A stretch of DNA of 64,000 nucleotides. Source: Algibacter amylolyticus. Lineage in GTDB: Bacteria; Bacteroidota; Bacteroidia; Flavobacteriales; Flavobacteriaceae. Both the position numbers and the translations under genes were made by a program. The notes under the pieces were generated by a model. That model worked only from the letters and a program-made list of their open reading frames with translations. It searched no databases and was not told the DNA's origin. The stretch spans positions 124,001-188,000 of the forward strand of contig NZ_JACHGE010000003.1 in NCBI RefSeq assembly GCF_014202225.1, in the 5' to 3' direction. This document shows, in pieces, positions 26,408 through 34,348 of this stretch. Numbering within the stretch: position 1 is the stretch's first letter; each line of letters opens with the position of its first letter.

Positions 26408-26638
26408 TGTAATGCATCGAAAGCGTTAGGGTATTAACAAATATACTCTATTCTATTAAAATGTACGATATTTTTTATTAACTGTAACATTTTCATAACT
26501 TGGTATACTTATAAATAGAGCAAGAATAAAAAAAGTAATTTAAGGTGTTATAAATAGTTATTTACCCTTTTAAATTCAGAATTTTTAACGAAATTGCTTA
26601 CTTAATACTAATGTTCAACCTAAAACACAAAATATAAC

Positions 26639-27991
26639 ATGTCTGATGATTTTGATTTATTAGAAACCAATTCAAACGAAAAAACCGAAAAAGTAGATGT
26701 TAATTGGGGGAAAGCCATTGACACAATGAAATCTAAATTGTCTCAAGAGGACGATCCAGAATCCAGGCAGAAAATATTAAATGCCACTTTGGACGATGTG
26801 GTACATATGGCCGAGAAAGACAGAACAACACTTTTAGATGCTATAAAAGACTTAACCGACTATCAAGATGAAGTTGGTATTATGTTCGAGAAATTTTCGG
26901 CATTAAATCCAACCGAGCAAAAGGTTATCGACGATGCACAAAAAGCCTTAGAGCGTGCACGAATAGAATTAGAGGATGCTAAAAACAAACCAGATACGTG
27001 GTGGAATAACCTTTGGGGGCGTAAAAGCAAAATTAAAAAAGAAGAAGCAGAGTTTGCCATAGCCGAAAAAACTAGAGCAGGAGCCGATAATAAGGCAAAA
27101 GCCATGTTTCAAGAACGTATAGAAAGTGCCGATGTACAAACGCTATTAAGCGAGTTATCATATAAATCGCAAGCAGCGGTTACCCGTTTAAAAAACCGTG
27201 AGGTAGAAATTAAAGAGGTAGAAGAAAAGCTTAAAGATGCCATTGTCGAGGCTTCAAAAAATCACACAAAAGCCTTAGCTAAAAAGAAAGAAGTAGAAGC
27301 AAAGCTGGAGGAAAACTACGCCTTATTAAAACAGTCGCGTCAAGCACTAGAGGATATCGCCGATAAACAATCTACCGAGTATTCCGAGGCTATTGGTAAA
27401 ATGACGGCCCTAGAGCAAAAAGTAGAAGAATTAGAAGGTCTTAAAAACGCCTATACCACCTTAGCGGCAAGTAAAGATAGTTTTGTGCACAAACACAATT
27501 TAACCATAAAAGTACTTACATCTTTACGCAGTAATTTACAAACCCATCGTGCAAAATTAAAGTCGGATACCGAGGAGCGTCTTAAGTATTACGATGGTTA
27601 CGTGGTGGCTTTAAAAGCACGTACCGATCAAGAATTTGCTGCAATTTTAGAGCATTTAGGTGTAAAAACAGACGAGCATATTGGCGAAACCCTAGCATCA
27701 ATGCATACAGCAAGTGCTAAAGCACGTCAAGACATGATGGATAACATTCCGGTACACGAAAAAGTTATGCAAGGCGTTTACAGCAGTTATGCCGAGGCTT
27801 TACAAGAAATTCGTGCTAAAGATGGCGAAATCCAAAAGAATTTTGCAGAGCGTTACGGCATCGATATGAAAGAAATTTTCGAAGATTATTACAATGCCGA
27901 AAACACAACACCAAAAGGCGACGATGGTGGAGAACCAGCAGGAAAACCAACACCAAAACCAGAAACTAACGACGACGATTTATTAAGTTAA
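26639..27991 (+). CDS. Long coiled-coil cytoplasmic protein, first gene of uncharacterised AAA cluster
   Basis: A 450-residue, highly charged protein with no signal peptide or membrane span. Residues about 80-340 are almost entirely helical heptad-like sequence (ALERARIELEDAKNKP, VEEKLKDAIVEASKNH), then a more compact helical region, then an acidic, proline-rich tail (GKPTPKPETNDDDLLS). A short tryptophan-rich break (DTWWNNLWGRKSKIKK) interrupts the first coil. The overall look recalls TelA/toxic-anion-resistance proteins, but I see no shared signature, so I make no assignment. It leads a same-strand cluster with an AAA ATPase and is followed by a structured repeat. Confidence 0.75.
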   Translation: MSDDFDLLETNSNEKTEKVDVNWGKAIDTMKSKLSQEDDPESRQKILNATLDDVVHMAEKDRTTLLDAIKDLTDYQDEVGIMFEKFSALNPTEQKVIDDAQKALERARIELEDAKNKPDTWWNNLWGRKSKIKKEEAEFAIAEKTRAGADNKAKAMFQERIESADVQTLLSELSYKSQAAVTRLKNREVEIKEVEEKLKDAIVEASKNHTKALAKKKEVEAKLEENYALLKQSRQALEDIADKQSTEYSEAIGKMTALEQKVEELEGLKNAYTTLAASKDSFVHKHNLTIKVLTSLRSNLQTHRAKLKSDTEERLKYYDGYVVALKARTDQEFAAILEHLGVKTDEHIGETLASMHTASAKARQDMMDNIPVHEKVMQGVYSSYAEALQEIRAKDGEIQKNFAERYGIDMKEIFEDYYNAENTTPKGDDGGEPAGKPTPKPETNDDDLLS

Positions 27992-28043
27992 TGTATAATT
28001 TCGAGTCCTGTCGGTTTTTATCCGTATGGCATCAAAAATATAA

Positions 28044-28135
28044 GGGCGTTACCCCGCGAAAAAGCGGGGTCAGGCTTTCACTACTCGCTCTCTGCGAGGA
28101 GCTCAAACATACCGTTCAATCCTTAACGCATACCC
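28044..28135 (+). repeat. Structured intergenic repeat, copy B (about 90 bp)
   Basis: The element starts GGGCGTTACC and ends ATCCTTAACGC. The ends form a perfect 6-bp pairing, GCGTTA (28046-28051) with TAACGC (28124-28129). Inside are a 7-bp hairpin, ACCCCGC/GCGGGGT with a GAAAAA loop (28051-28070), a conserved GGGTCAGGCTTTC block, and a second hairpin, CTCGC/GCGAG (28084-28098). It matches copy A (1721-1808, opposite strand) in layout, with compensating changes in the closing stem. A 61-codon frame crosses it but is not a gene. Confidence 0.75.
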
Positions 28136-28197
28136 GACTAGCTTCAGGTTTGCAGCAAGCATTGTTAATTTTTTAATTAGTTATTTTTAATTAAAAC

Positions 28198-29253
28198 ATG
28201 TCCATTAACCATATAGTAACACCGTTAGATTCGGCTATTTTAGATTCAAAAGAGCAATACGTTTTTTACCATAAAATGGTAGATTTCGCTTTTAAAGAAT
28301 TAATAGTGGCCGTTCAAAGAGAACAAATATGTAGCAAAATAGAAGTTCAGCTTTTTAAGCAATACTGCGATTTGCTGTTATATTCCATTGAGGCTATGCG
28401 TGTTAAATACATGTACGACGACGAGGATAATATGAAGGTAGATTTAACAGATTCTGGACTACCTAACTATTTAGAATTCCGTTACCTGTTTAACGATTTA
28501 GAGTTACGCGATGAGTATTTAGGCAAATTAACACCAGTAGAAACCCTTAAAGAGGAGTTTTTAGATACGCTAATGCGTAAAAAAGAGCCCATTAGTAAAA
28601 GTAAACTCTTTCAAGCATCATCTATAGTTTACTATACTTCGGTTAACAAACAGTATATATTTAACAAGTTTGTACAAGGTAAAATCTTAGAAATTCAAGA
28701 TCAAGAGAACGCTAGCTTTTTAGTAAGCTGGAGTTTTTACGATGTGTCGCATAACCGACCTTTTATTTGTTTCATGTATTTTAATTACGATGGTAAAAAG
28801 GTTAACGATTATCGCGAAGATATTTATGAGGTTTTAAAAACAGTTGCCGATAGAGATATGTCTTTAGATACCATGGCATATACCATAGATAGAAAATTAC
28901 CTAAAGTATCGCCAAAGCTAATTAAACGTATAGATTTAGGACCATTGCATAATGTATTTGCTAAAGACGAGCACAAAGTAACACACGCTATTTTAGAGAG
29001 TATTGGTAAAAAAGAAATCCCTTTAGAGTCGTATGCCTTTTCGTTACGCGTTAATGAAGTGGCATCAAAAAGTGAATTTAAAGAAGGTAGTTTTTTTAGC
29101 AAACAAACCTTACAACGTTGGGACGAGGTTTTTAAACAAAAGTACATTTTAGCGCCACATCGTATTATTCAAATGCTGTATAATAAAACACCAGAAATGA
29201 TGAATAATTTGGCTAAAGCACCTATAGAAGTTGCGGGACTAAAAATAAAATAA
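28198..29253 (+). CDS. Uncharacterised cytoplasmic protein in AAA cluster (351 aa)
   Basis: A soluble protein with no signal peptide, membrane span or recognised catalytic motif. It is mixed helix and strand, with a helical first third (FVYHKMVDF-type residues, EQICSKIEVQLFKQY), then FLVSWSFYDVSHNRPFICFMYFNYDG as a likely beta core, and a helical end (LQRWDEVFKQKYILAPHRII). It starts after the repeat that follows the coiled-coil gene, and a repeat-filled gap separates it from the AAA gene. Conserved placement would suggest a partner of the ATPase, but that is inference. Confidence 0.7.
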   Translation: MSINHIVTPLDSAILDSKEQYVFYHKMVDFAFKELIVAVQREQICSKIEVQLFKQYCDLLLYSIEAMRVKYMYDDEDNMKVDLTDSGLPNYLEFRYLFNDLELRDEYLGKLTPVETLKEEFLDTLMRKKEPISKSKLFQASSIVYYTSVNKQYIFNKFVQGKILEIQDQENASFLVSWSFYDVSHNRPFICFMYFNYDGKKVNDYREDIYEVLKTVADRDMSLDTMAYTIDRKLPKVSPKLIKRIDLGPLHNVFAKDEHKVTHAILESIGKKEIPLESYAFSLRVNEVASKSEFKEGSFFSKQTLQRWDEVFKQKYILAPHRIIQMLYNKTPEMMNNLAKAPIEVAGLKIK

Positions 29254-29262
29254 AAAGAGTTT

Positions 29263-29430
29263 ACAGTCGCAGTGTCAGTTTTCAGTACTGCGATATAAAT
29301 AATAAAAATAAACAGTTTAAGATAAAGTAAGCAGAGTTGCATAAGTACTGTTAACTGTTACTGAATACTGCCAACCGAATACTAAATAATTGTCCATAAC
29401 AGTGAGCACTGAAGACTGCAACTGAGGACT
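29263..29430. repeat. Inverted CAGT/ACTG repeat region upstream of AAA gene
   Basis: The gap between the 351-aa gene and the AAA gene is filled with short ACTG-type units. A left arm (29265-29286, AGTCGCAGTGTCAGTTTTCA...) is closely matched by the reverse complement of the right arm (29408-29430, ACTGAAGACTGCAACTGAGG...), so the region could fold into a long imperfect hairpin. Between the arms lies ACTGAATACTGCCAAC (29360-29375), whose reverse complement recurs at 34227-34242 with one mismatch. Confidence 0.6.
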
Positions 29431-29445
29431 GAAGACTAAAATAAA

Positions 29446-31407
29446 ATGGAGCACAATTCAACATTTCCAATAAAATTAACCGAACTCGATATGCTTCGCG
29501 ATGAAGCTTCATCATACTTAAAAAGTATACAGTGGGAGCAAGGGTCTCGTGCAAAAAACAGAGATAAAGATGCAAAAGATGAATCTATTTTACTGTATTT
29601 ATCTAGAGCTAATAATGGCAGTTCTACGAGTATAACTTCGGTTTCAAAAACCATTTTGGCGTTAAAAAAGCGTTTGTTGCCCGATTCTGTGGCGCTTCCT
29701 ATTTATTTAAACCAAACGTTATATGCTGTTCAAGAAGGTATAACCTTAGGCATTTGGATTAAAGATAGCTATTACGATGCATCAGGATTATCTAGTTTAA
29801 ACGAAAACAAATCGGCTCTAGATAATAACGGAAAACGTGAGTACGAAAGCAAAATGCATACCGCTACGGCGTTTATGCTATTTGCAACGGCTTATAAAAT
29901 ATTAAACGATTTAAAACCACATGCTTCCGACGATTTAAGCGTCATGAAACAGAAATTTGCTGGAATACCAGAATTGTCTTTAATGTCGCCGTTAAAAGGA
30001 ATATCGTGTAGTTTATTTTACTTTGATAAATACCTAGACCACCCTGAAATTATAAAGTCCGATAAAGATGTTATTGATTTTACAGTGGTTTATTTTGAAG
30101 CTTTAATTGACGAAATTCAGTTAAGAAAAAGCAGTTTAGAGTACACCGAAACCATTGAAGATAGAACCTATAAACTTGAAAAATCTGAATTTGCTATTTC
30201 TGGTTGGAATAATGTGTTTCAAGGTACCGCAAAAAGTATTGAGTTTAATAAAATTAAGTTCGAGCAAATAGTAGGTAATCGAGATGCAAAGCATTTTGCG
30301 CGTCGTTTAACAGAGCGTATGTTGAGTTACGATTTTACTGCCAAAAAGAATCCGTTTCAAGAGCTTGGTGGTTTTATGCCAGTGTTTATGGGGTATGGAA
30401 TTCCAGGAACAGGAAAAAGTATGTTAATTGCTGCTATTGCTACTAGACTTAAAGAGCATTGCGATACTTTAGATATCCCGTTTTTATTTCATCCCATGCC
30501 AGATACCTTAATTTCGACATTTCAAGGCGGGTCTGCCGAAAAAATGGTAGAATGGATGAAACCCATGCAAGATCCAACAAAATTAATTTTCGCACCTATT
30601 GACGATGCCGAAAATAACTTGCAAGAACGTACTGCTCAAGGTGTTTCGGCAGGTGTTAAAGAAGTTATTGGTGTGTTTTTAAGATATACCGAAGGTGCTT
30701 ATGCTGTTAATTACGGTAACAGTTCTATAGGCTTATTTACTAACCTACCAGAAATGTTGGACAAAGCGGTAATTTCTCGTGTACAAGGACGATTCAAAAT
30801 TGATGGGGCAAGAACAGAACACGATTTTTTAGATCAAGATCACATTTGGTGGCGTAAATTGGACGATACTATGCCAGACTTTGTGAACATGCAAGGTCCA
30901 GAAAACTATGCCTATTTACAAGATCAAGGTTTAGCTAAAAACATGGGCGATATTTTAAGCAATGTCGATAAGCCAACAGAAGCACGCGTTCACGACGTTT
31001 ATAGTAAAGTAGAAAAGCAGTTTAAAACCAATCAGCATTTATTTTATGCTAATTTGTATAAGGAAATGCAGGCTGTGTTTCCGTTCTTTTCTTCACGAGA
31101 TGTACGTAATATTCAATCGGCAATTTCATTACGATTAACCGATTTCGATTTGGAAGAAGATTGGTTTGAGAACCCAGAAATCTATTTCAAACAAGATTAC
31201 GACACCAAGTTTAATATGCTTCAAGAATTGATGCGTGGCAATATGAAAGGCTTAGATTTTTCTGAAATTAGACGACAAGAAGTGGTGCGTTATTTAGATA
31301 ATGTGGCAACCATTGCAGACACCGATTTTAAACGAAAAGTCGATGCCCGAGTGAAACAATTAAATATAGAAACTAAAGCAAGAAGTACTTTTGAAAATGA
31401 GCGATAA
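29446..31407 (+). CDS. Divergent AAA family ATPase
   Basis: A 653-residue protein with a roughly 270-residue N-terminal helical domain and a classic-AAA-like ATPase core. Walker A is GIPGTGKS (about residues 318-325). The pore-loop and second-region-like stretch is LISTFQGGSAEKM (about 355-367). The Walker B position reads KLIFAPIDDAENN (about 379-391), with Asp-Asp instead of the usual Asp-Glu. A sensor-1 and arginine-finger-like region is GLFTNLPEMLDKAVISR (about 429-445). The C-terminal 200 residues are helical. It overlaps the NUDIX gene downstream by 11 bases. It probably remodels a partner protein of the cluster; the substrate is unknown. Confidence 0.85.
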   Translation: MEHNSTFPIKLTELDMLRDEASSYLKSIQWEQGSRAKNRDKDAKDESILLYLSRANNGSSTSITSVSKTILALKKRLLPDSVALPIYLNQTLYAVQEGITLGIWIKDSYYDASGLSSLNENKSALDNNGKREYESKMHTATAFMLFATAYKILNDLKPHASDDLSVMKQKFAGIPELSLMSPLKGISCSLFYFDKYLDHPEIIKSDKDVIDFTVVYFEALIDEIQLRKSSLEYTETIEDRTYKLEKSEFAISGWNNVFQGTAKSIEFNKIKFEQIVGNRDAKHFARRLTERMLSYDFTAKKNPFQELGGFMPVFMGYGIPGTGKSMLIAAIATRLKEHCDTLDIPFLFHPMPDTLISTFQGGSAEKMVEWMKPMQDPTKLIFAPIDDAENNLQERTAQGVSAGVKEVIGVFLRYTEGAYAVNYGNSSIGLFTNLPEMLDKAVISRVQGRFKIDGARTEHDFLDQDHIWWRKLDDTMPDFVNMQGPENYAYLQDQGLAKNMGDILSNVDKPTEARVHDVYSKVEKQFKTNQHLFYANLYKEMQAVFPFFSSRDVRNIQSAISLRLTDFDLEEDWFENPEIYFKQDYDTKFNMLQELMRGNMKGLDFSEIRRQEVVRYLDNVATIADTDFKRKVDARVKQLNIETKARSTFENER

Positions 31408-31981
31408 GCATATAAAAAATATTGAAACCAAGTTACTTTCAGATAACTATTACATTTTAAATAGAGTCACTTTCGATTATTTAATGTCTAACGGCGAATG
31501 GGTAAACCAAATGCGAGAGGTTTACGATAGAGGCGATGGTGCAGGAATACTGTTGTATAACAAAGCGAAACAAACCGTTATCCTAACCAAACAATTTAGA
31601 ATGCCAACGTATTTAAATGATAATAAGGATGGCTTTTTAGTGGAGGTTGCAGCTGGTATGCTGGATAAAGATAACCCCGAAGCTTGTATTATTAGAGAAA
31701 CCGAAGAAGAAGTTGGTTATCGTTTAAAATCCGTTAAAAAAATATATGAAGCGTATTCATCGCCTGGGGTAATGACCGAGAAAATGCACTTTTTTATTGG
31801 AGAATATACCGATGATATGAAGGTAAATGAAGGCGGTGGTGTTGATACAGAACATGAAGATATTGAAGTGCTAGAAATGCCTTTTAAAAATGCCGTAAAA
31901 ATGTTGAATAATGGCGAAATTGTTGATACGCGAACAATTGTGTTGTTACAGTATGCAATTATTCATAAGTTATTAGAATAA
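31397..31981 (+). CDS. NUDIX hydrolase, NudK (GDP-mannose pyrophosphatase)-like
   Basis: I use the ATG at 31397 rather than the TTG at 31391; it overlaps the AAA gene by 11 bases. The product is about 194 aa. The Nudix box is GMLDKDNPEACIIRETEEEV (about residues 87-106), with the two-residue insertion typical of NudK. YDRGDGAGILLYNKAKQTVI, TKQFRMPTYLN and GGVDTEHEDIEVLEMPF match the NudK pattern from memory. NudK cleaves GDP-mannose and related nucleoside diphosphate sugars. Within this cluster it may make or remove a nucleotide signal, but no direct evidence exists. Its stop is followed at once by the next ATG. Confidence 0.85.
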   Translation: MSDKHIKNIETKLLSDNYYILNRVTFDYLMSNGEWVNQMREVYDRGDGAGILLYNKAKQTVILTKQFRMPTYLNDNKDGFLVEVAAGMLDKDNPEACIIRETEEEVGYRLKSVKKIYEAYSSPGVMTEKMHFFIGEYTDDMKVNEGGGVDTEHEDIEVLEMPFKNAVKMLNNGEIVDTRTIVLLQYAIIHKLLE

Positions 31982-33217
31982 ATGGACAAACTAAAACAAG
32001 CAAACTTATACAGAAGCGAACTCATTCCCGTTAGCGGAAAACTCGTTGGGCGTTACAACAAATGCTTAGTAAAACTTGGTTTTTCTAAAACAAAGCTAAA
32101 AACCTTTCACATTGATGGTATAGGTTGGAGTCCAGAAGTTGCTGAAGAAAAAGGAGCCCTAAATTATTTAAATAATGGTGAAGCAAATCCGCATGGAATC
32201 ATTATTTCACCGCTTCAAAAAGGCAAACCGGTGTATTTACCGTTTCATTCGTTCGATAGGGACATGATGAAGTTTGTGTTTAAAATTCACGACCAAAAGA
32301 TTAAAGATATTACAAGAGATTGTGCCATATGTTTAGATTTCGATCAAGGCATAGACGCTTTTTACGAACCTTTAGATGTTTTAAAATATAATAAAGTCGC
32401 CATCAATTTTCATCTTATCGATAACTTGAAGCATGTTCAAAAAGAACAATTACAACTTGTTGAGACCTTTAAACGCGCTAATAATTTTATAGATGAAACC
32501 TTGCATCAGCAAATTCTAGATTCTGCTAAAACCTTTGGCGATTTAAGAACCAGGAATTTAGATTTACACGAATTACAATTTGCAACCGATTCATTTTACA
32601 CCAGAGCCTTTGGAGGCGTATATGTTTTAAGAGATTTTATAAAACCTATTGTAGTCTTTGAGGATGAAACATGGCATAAAGAAGCTATAAAGGACACTAA
32701 CTACGATGTTTTAATTTATCATATTGAGCAGCCAGAACTTATGGATAAACTGCGCGATCATGTTATTATAGAATACGATTTAGAAAAAGCAATTACCACG
32801 AAACGTTACGAACGTATCAAGAAATTTGAAATGGCTCAGCATTTAAAAAATGTGAATCACCTGGTAAAAGATATTCTAAACGATCCTATATTATTTAAAA
32901 GTTACTTAAATAAACTTGATATAAAGGCAAGGAAAAAAGTAATGAGCGTAGAACGCTATTTAGAGAAATTAGAAACCAGTAACCAATACAAAATAGCCGA
33001 TATTGTTGACGAAAAACTATTTGAAGCGCTGCATAAACCGCATTCTTCATTAGATGCTAAACACCAAGATTTAATCTGGAAATTATTGGTAAATATTTCA
33101 TCAAAAGATATTTTATTTTGGTATTGGTATGATAAAGAGGCGTTTTATACTAATTTTAAAACTTGGGATGATTCCCTTAAGGATTGGGCAGTTGAAACGA
33201 TTAGTAACAATATTTAA
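31982..33217 (+). CDS. DUF6638-like protein of AAA cluster (411 aa)
   Basis: A soluble protein without signal or membrane segments. From memory I think it belongs to DUF6638; I recognise no catalytic site. Features include an N-terminal half with DGIGWSPEVAEEKGALNYL and HGIIISPLQKGKPVYLPFHS, a middle with FDQGIDAFYEPLDVLKYN, and a helical C-terminal third rich in Trp (LFWYWYDKEAFYTNFKTW). It starts on the base after the NUDIX stop, so the two are translationally coupled and probably act together. Confidence 0.65.
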   Translation: MDKLKQANLYRSELIPVSGKLVGRYNKCLVKLGFSKTKLKTFHIDGIGWSPEVAEEKGALNYLNNGEANPHGIIISPLQKGKPVYLPFHSFDRDMMKFVFKIHDQKIKDITRDCAICLDFDQGIDAFYEPLDVLKYNKVAINFHLIDNLKHVQKEQLQLVETFKRANNFIDETLHQQILDSAKTFGDLRTRNLDLHELQFATDSFYTRAFGGVYVLRDFIKPIVVFEDETWHKEAIKDTNYDVLIYHIEQPELMDKLRDHVIIEYDLEKAITTKRYERIKKFEMAQHLKNVNHLVKDILNDPILFKSYLNKLDIKARKKVMSVERYLEKLETSNQYKIADIVDEKLFEALHKPHSSLDAKHQDLIWKLLVNISSKDILFWYWYDKEAFYTNFKTWDDSLKDWAVETISNNI

Positions 33218-33218
33218 A

Positions 33219-33248
33219 GCTTGAAGCACGAAGTAAGAAGTTGGGAGT
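33219..33248. repeat. Left flank repeat of the four-helix-bundle gene
   Basis: An A/G-rich segment beginning GCTTGAAG and containing AAGTTGGGAGT. Its 8-bp start is the inverse of CTTCAAGC at 33664-33671 on the other side of the gene, and the AAGTTGG part resembles the inverse of TCCAACTCC there. Confidence 0.5.
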
Positions 33249-33276
33249 TTCCTATCTTTATGAATAAAGTTTGACT

Positions 33277-33633
33277 ATGAAATTTAAATTTGAAGATTTA
33301 ATTATTTGGCAAAAAGGAATGGATTTAGGCGAAGACATGAACACGTTGTCTCGCACTTTTCCTAAAGAAGAACTTTATAATTTGTCTTCTCAATTAAAAA
33401 GAGCAGCAGATTCTATTGCTTTAAATATTTCAGAAGGTTCAATTTTACAATCAGGTCCAGAGTATAGAAAGTTTTTAGGGTATTCTATTCGTTCGGTAGC
33501 CGAAGTTGTTACGTGTTTACATAAAGCAAAAAGAAGAAACTATTTAAAAGAAGAAGATTTTCAAAAATATTACAAAGACTGTTTTGATATTATGAATATG
33601 ACTATAGCCTTTAGAAACAAGATAAAACATTAA
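33277..33633 (+). CDS. Four helix bundle protein (23S rRNA intervening-sequence family)
   Basis: The ATG at 33277 gives 118 residues beginning MKFKFEDLIIWQKGMDLG, the standard opening of the S23/TIGR02436 four-helix-bundle family. Further signatures are SSQLKRAADSIALNISEGS and YRKFLGYSIRSVAEV. Family members form pentameric bundles and are common in Bacteroidota; one branch (Avd) serves diversity-generating retroelements, but no reverse transcriptase is near. It interrupts the AAA cluster, and its flanks (33219-33248 and 33661-33692) carry related GCTTGAAG/CTTCAAGC repeats, suggesting that it entered as a small mobile cassette. Confidence 0.9.
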   Translation: MKFKFEDLIIWQKGMDLGEDMNTLSRTFPKEELYNLSSQLKRAADSIALNISEGSILQSGPEYRKFLGYSIRSVAEVVTCLHKAKRRNYLKEEDFQKYYKDCFDIMNMTIAFRNKIKH

Positions 33634-33660
33634 AAAAAAACAGGTATAAGGATGAGTATG

Positions 33661-33692
33661 CAACTTCAAGCTTCCAACTCCTTGCTACAAAC
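33661..33692. repeat. Right flank repeat of the four-helix-bundle gene
   Basis: Contains CTTCAAGC followed by TTCCAACTCC, related in inverted orientation to the left flank at 33219-33248. Together they bracket the gene. Confidence 0.5.
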
Positions 33693-33701
33693 TATTTAAT
33701 T

Positions 33702-34226
33702 ATGACACTAGAACTCATCGTATTTATTGGCGCTATACTATTCGGAATCTTCTTGTATTGGAGAGAGTCCAAAGGCAATGGATTATACCGTTTTTTTAAT
33801 AAAATAATTAACTCGAAAGAACTTCAAATGAAACCTCATGATAAAACGGGTTTTGTGTATCAGCAAACGTTTTTATTACGACTCGTTTTTGTTGGCTTCC
33901 TGTTTTTAATAGGCATTGTAATTGTTCGTTTTTTAATACCTATCGATATAGCTACGATATCCATTTTTGCATCCATGATTGTTGGTACTTTAATAGGTAC
34001 GTATTTAGCAAATTTCATTTTTAAATCTAGCGCGGTAATCGATGAAAAAAGTGACTCGATTGAAGATATGGTTCAAGAGACATTCGAAAAGGGAAAAGAC
34101 TTTATTGAAGATTTAAAAAACGAAAAACCAAAAGTAATTAAAGAGGCTAAAAAAGAAATTGCTAACGAGCCAAAAGTAGAGGAGAAGAGTGCGAGAGAGC
34201 GTTTAAAGGATAAAGGATTGCTTTAA
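33702..34226 (+). CDS. Membrane protein with charged cytoplasmic tail (174 aa), AAA cluster
   Basis: Three hydrophobic stretches are visible: ELIVFIGAILFGIFLYW at the N-terminus, LRLVFVGFLFLIGIVIVRF, and ATISIFASMIVGTLIGTYLA. They are followed by about 65 highly charged residues with helical character (EDMVQETFEKGKDFIEDL) ending KSARERLKDKGLL. No known family. It probably anchors the cytoplasmic members of the cluster to the inner membrane; this is inferred from topology and position. Confidence 0.7.
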   Translation: MTLELIVFIGAILFGIFLYWRESKGNGLYRFFNKIINSKELQMKPHDKTGFVYQQTFLLRLVFVGFLFLIGIVIVRFLIPIDIATISIFASMIVGTLIGTYLANFIFKSSAVIDEKSDSIEDMVQETFEKGKDFIEDLKNEKPKVIKEAKKEIANEPKVEEKSARERLKDKGLL

Positions 34227-34348
34227 GTTGGCAGTATACAGTTTCAAGCAATAAGAGTTAAGAATAAAAAAAATAAGTTTAATTAATAAAATACAGTTGC
34301 CCTAACTGTTTGTTTGCTCCCTTTGGGAGGATTAAGGAGGGTCTCATT
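34227..34348. repeat. Repeat-rich leader upstream of the 563-aa membrane protein
   Basis: It begins GTTGGCAGTATACAGT (34227-34242), a one-mismatch inverted copy of 29360-29375. Closer to the next gene is a segment with CTCCCTTTGGGAGGATTAAG, a type of sequence I believe is common between flavobacterial genes. The AAGGAGGG inside it lies about 11-17 bases before the ATG at 34349 and might work as a ribosome binding site, which is unusual for this phylum. Confidence 0.5.

Noticed and set aside
27991-28176. 61-codon plus-strand frame after the coiled-coil gene
   Set aside because: It runs straight through the structured repeat at 28044-28135; its composition follows the repeat, not a protein.
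28824-29147. 107-codon minus-strand frame
   Set aside because: Antisense to the 351-aa gene of the AAA cluster, with no supporting features.
33277-33633. Diversity-generating retroelement accessory (Avd)
   Set aside because: No reverse transcriptase, template repeat or variable gene is present in the neighbourhood.
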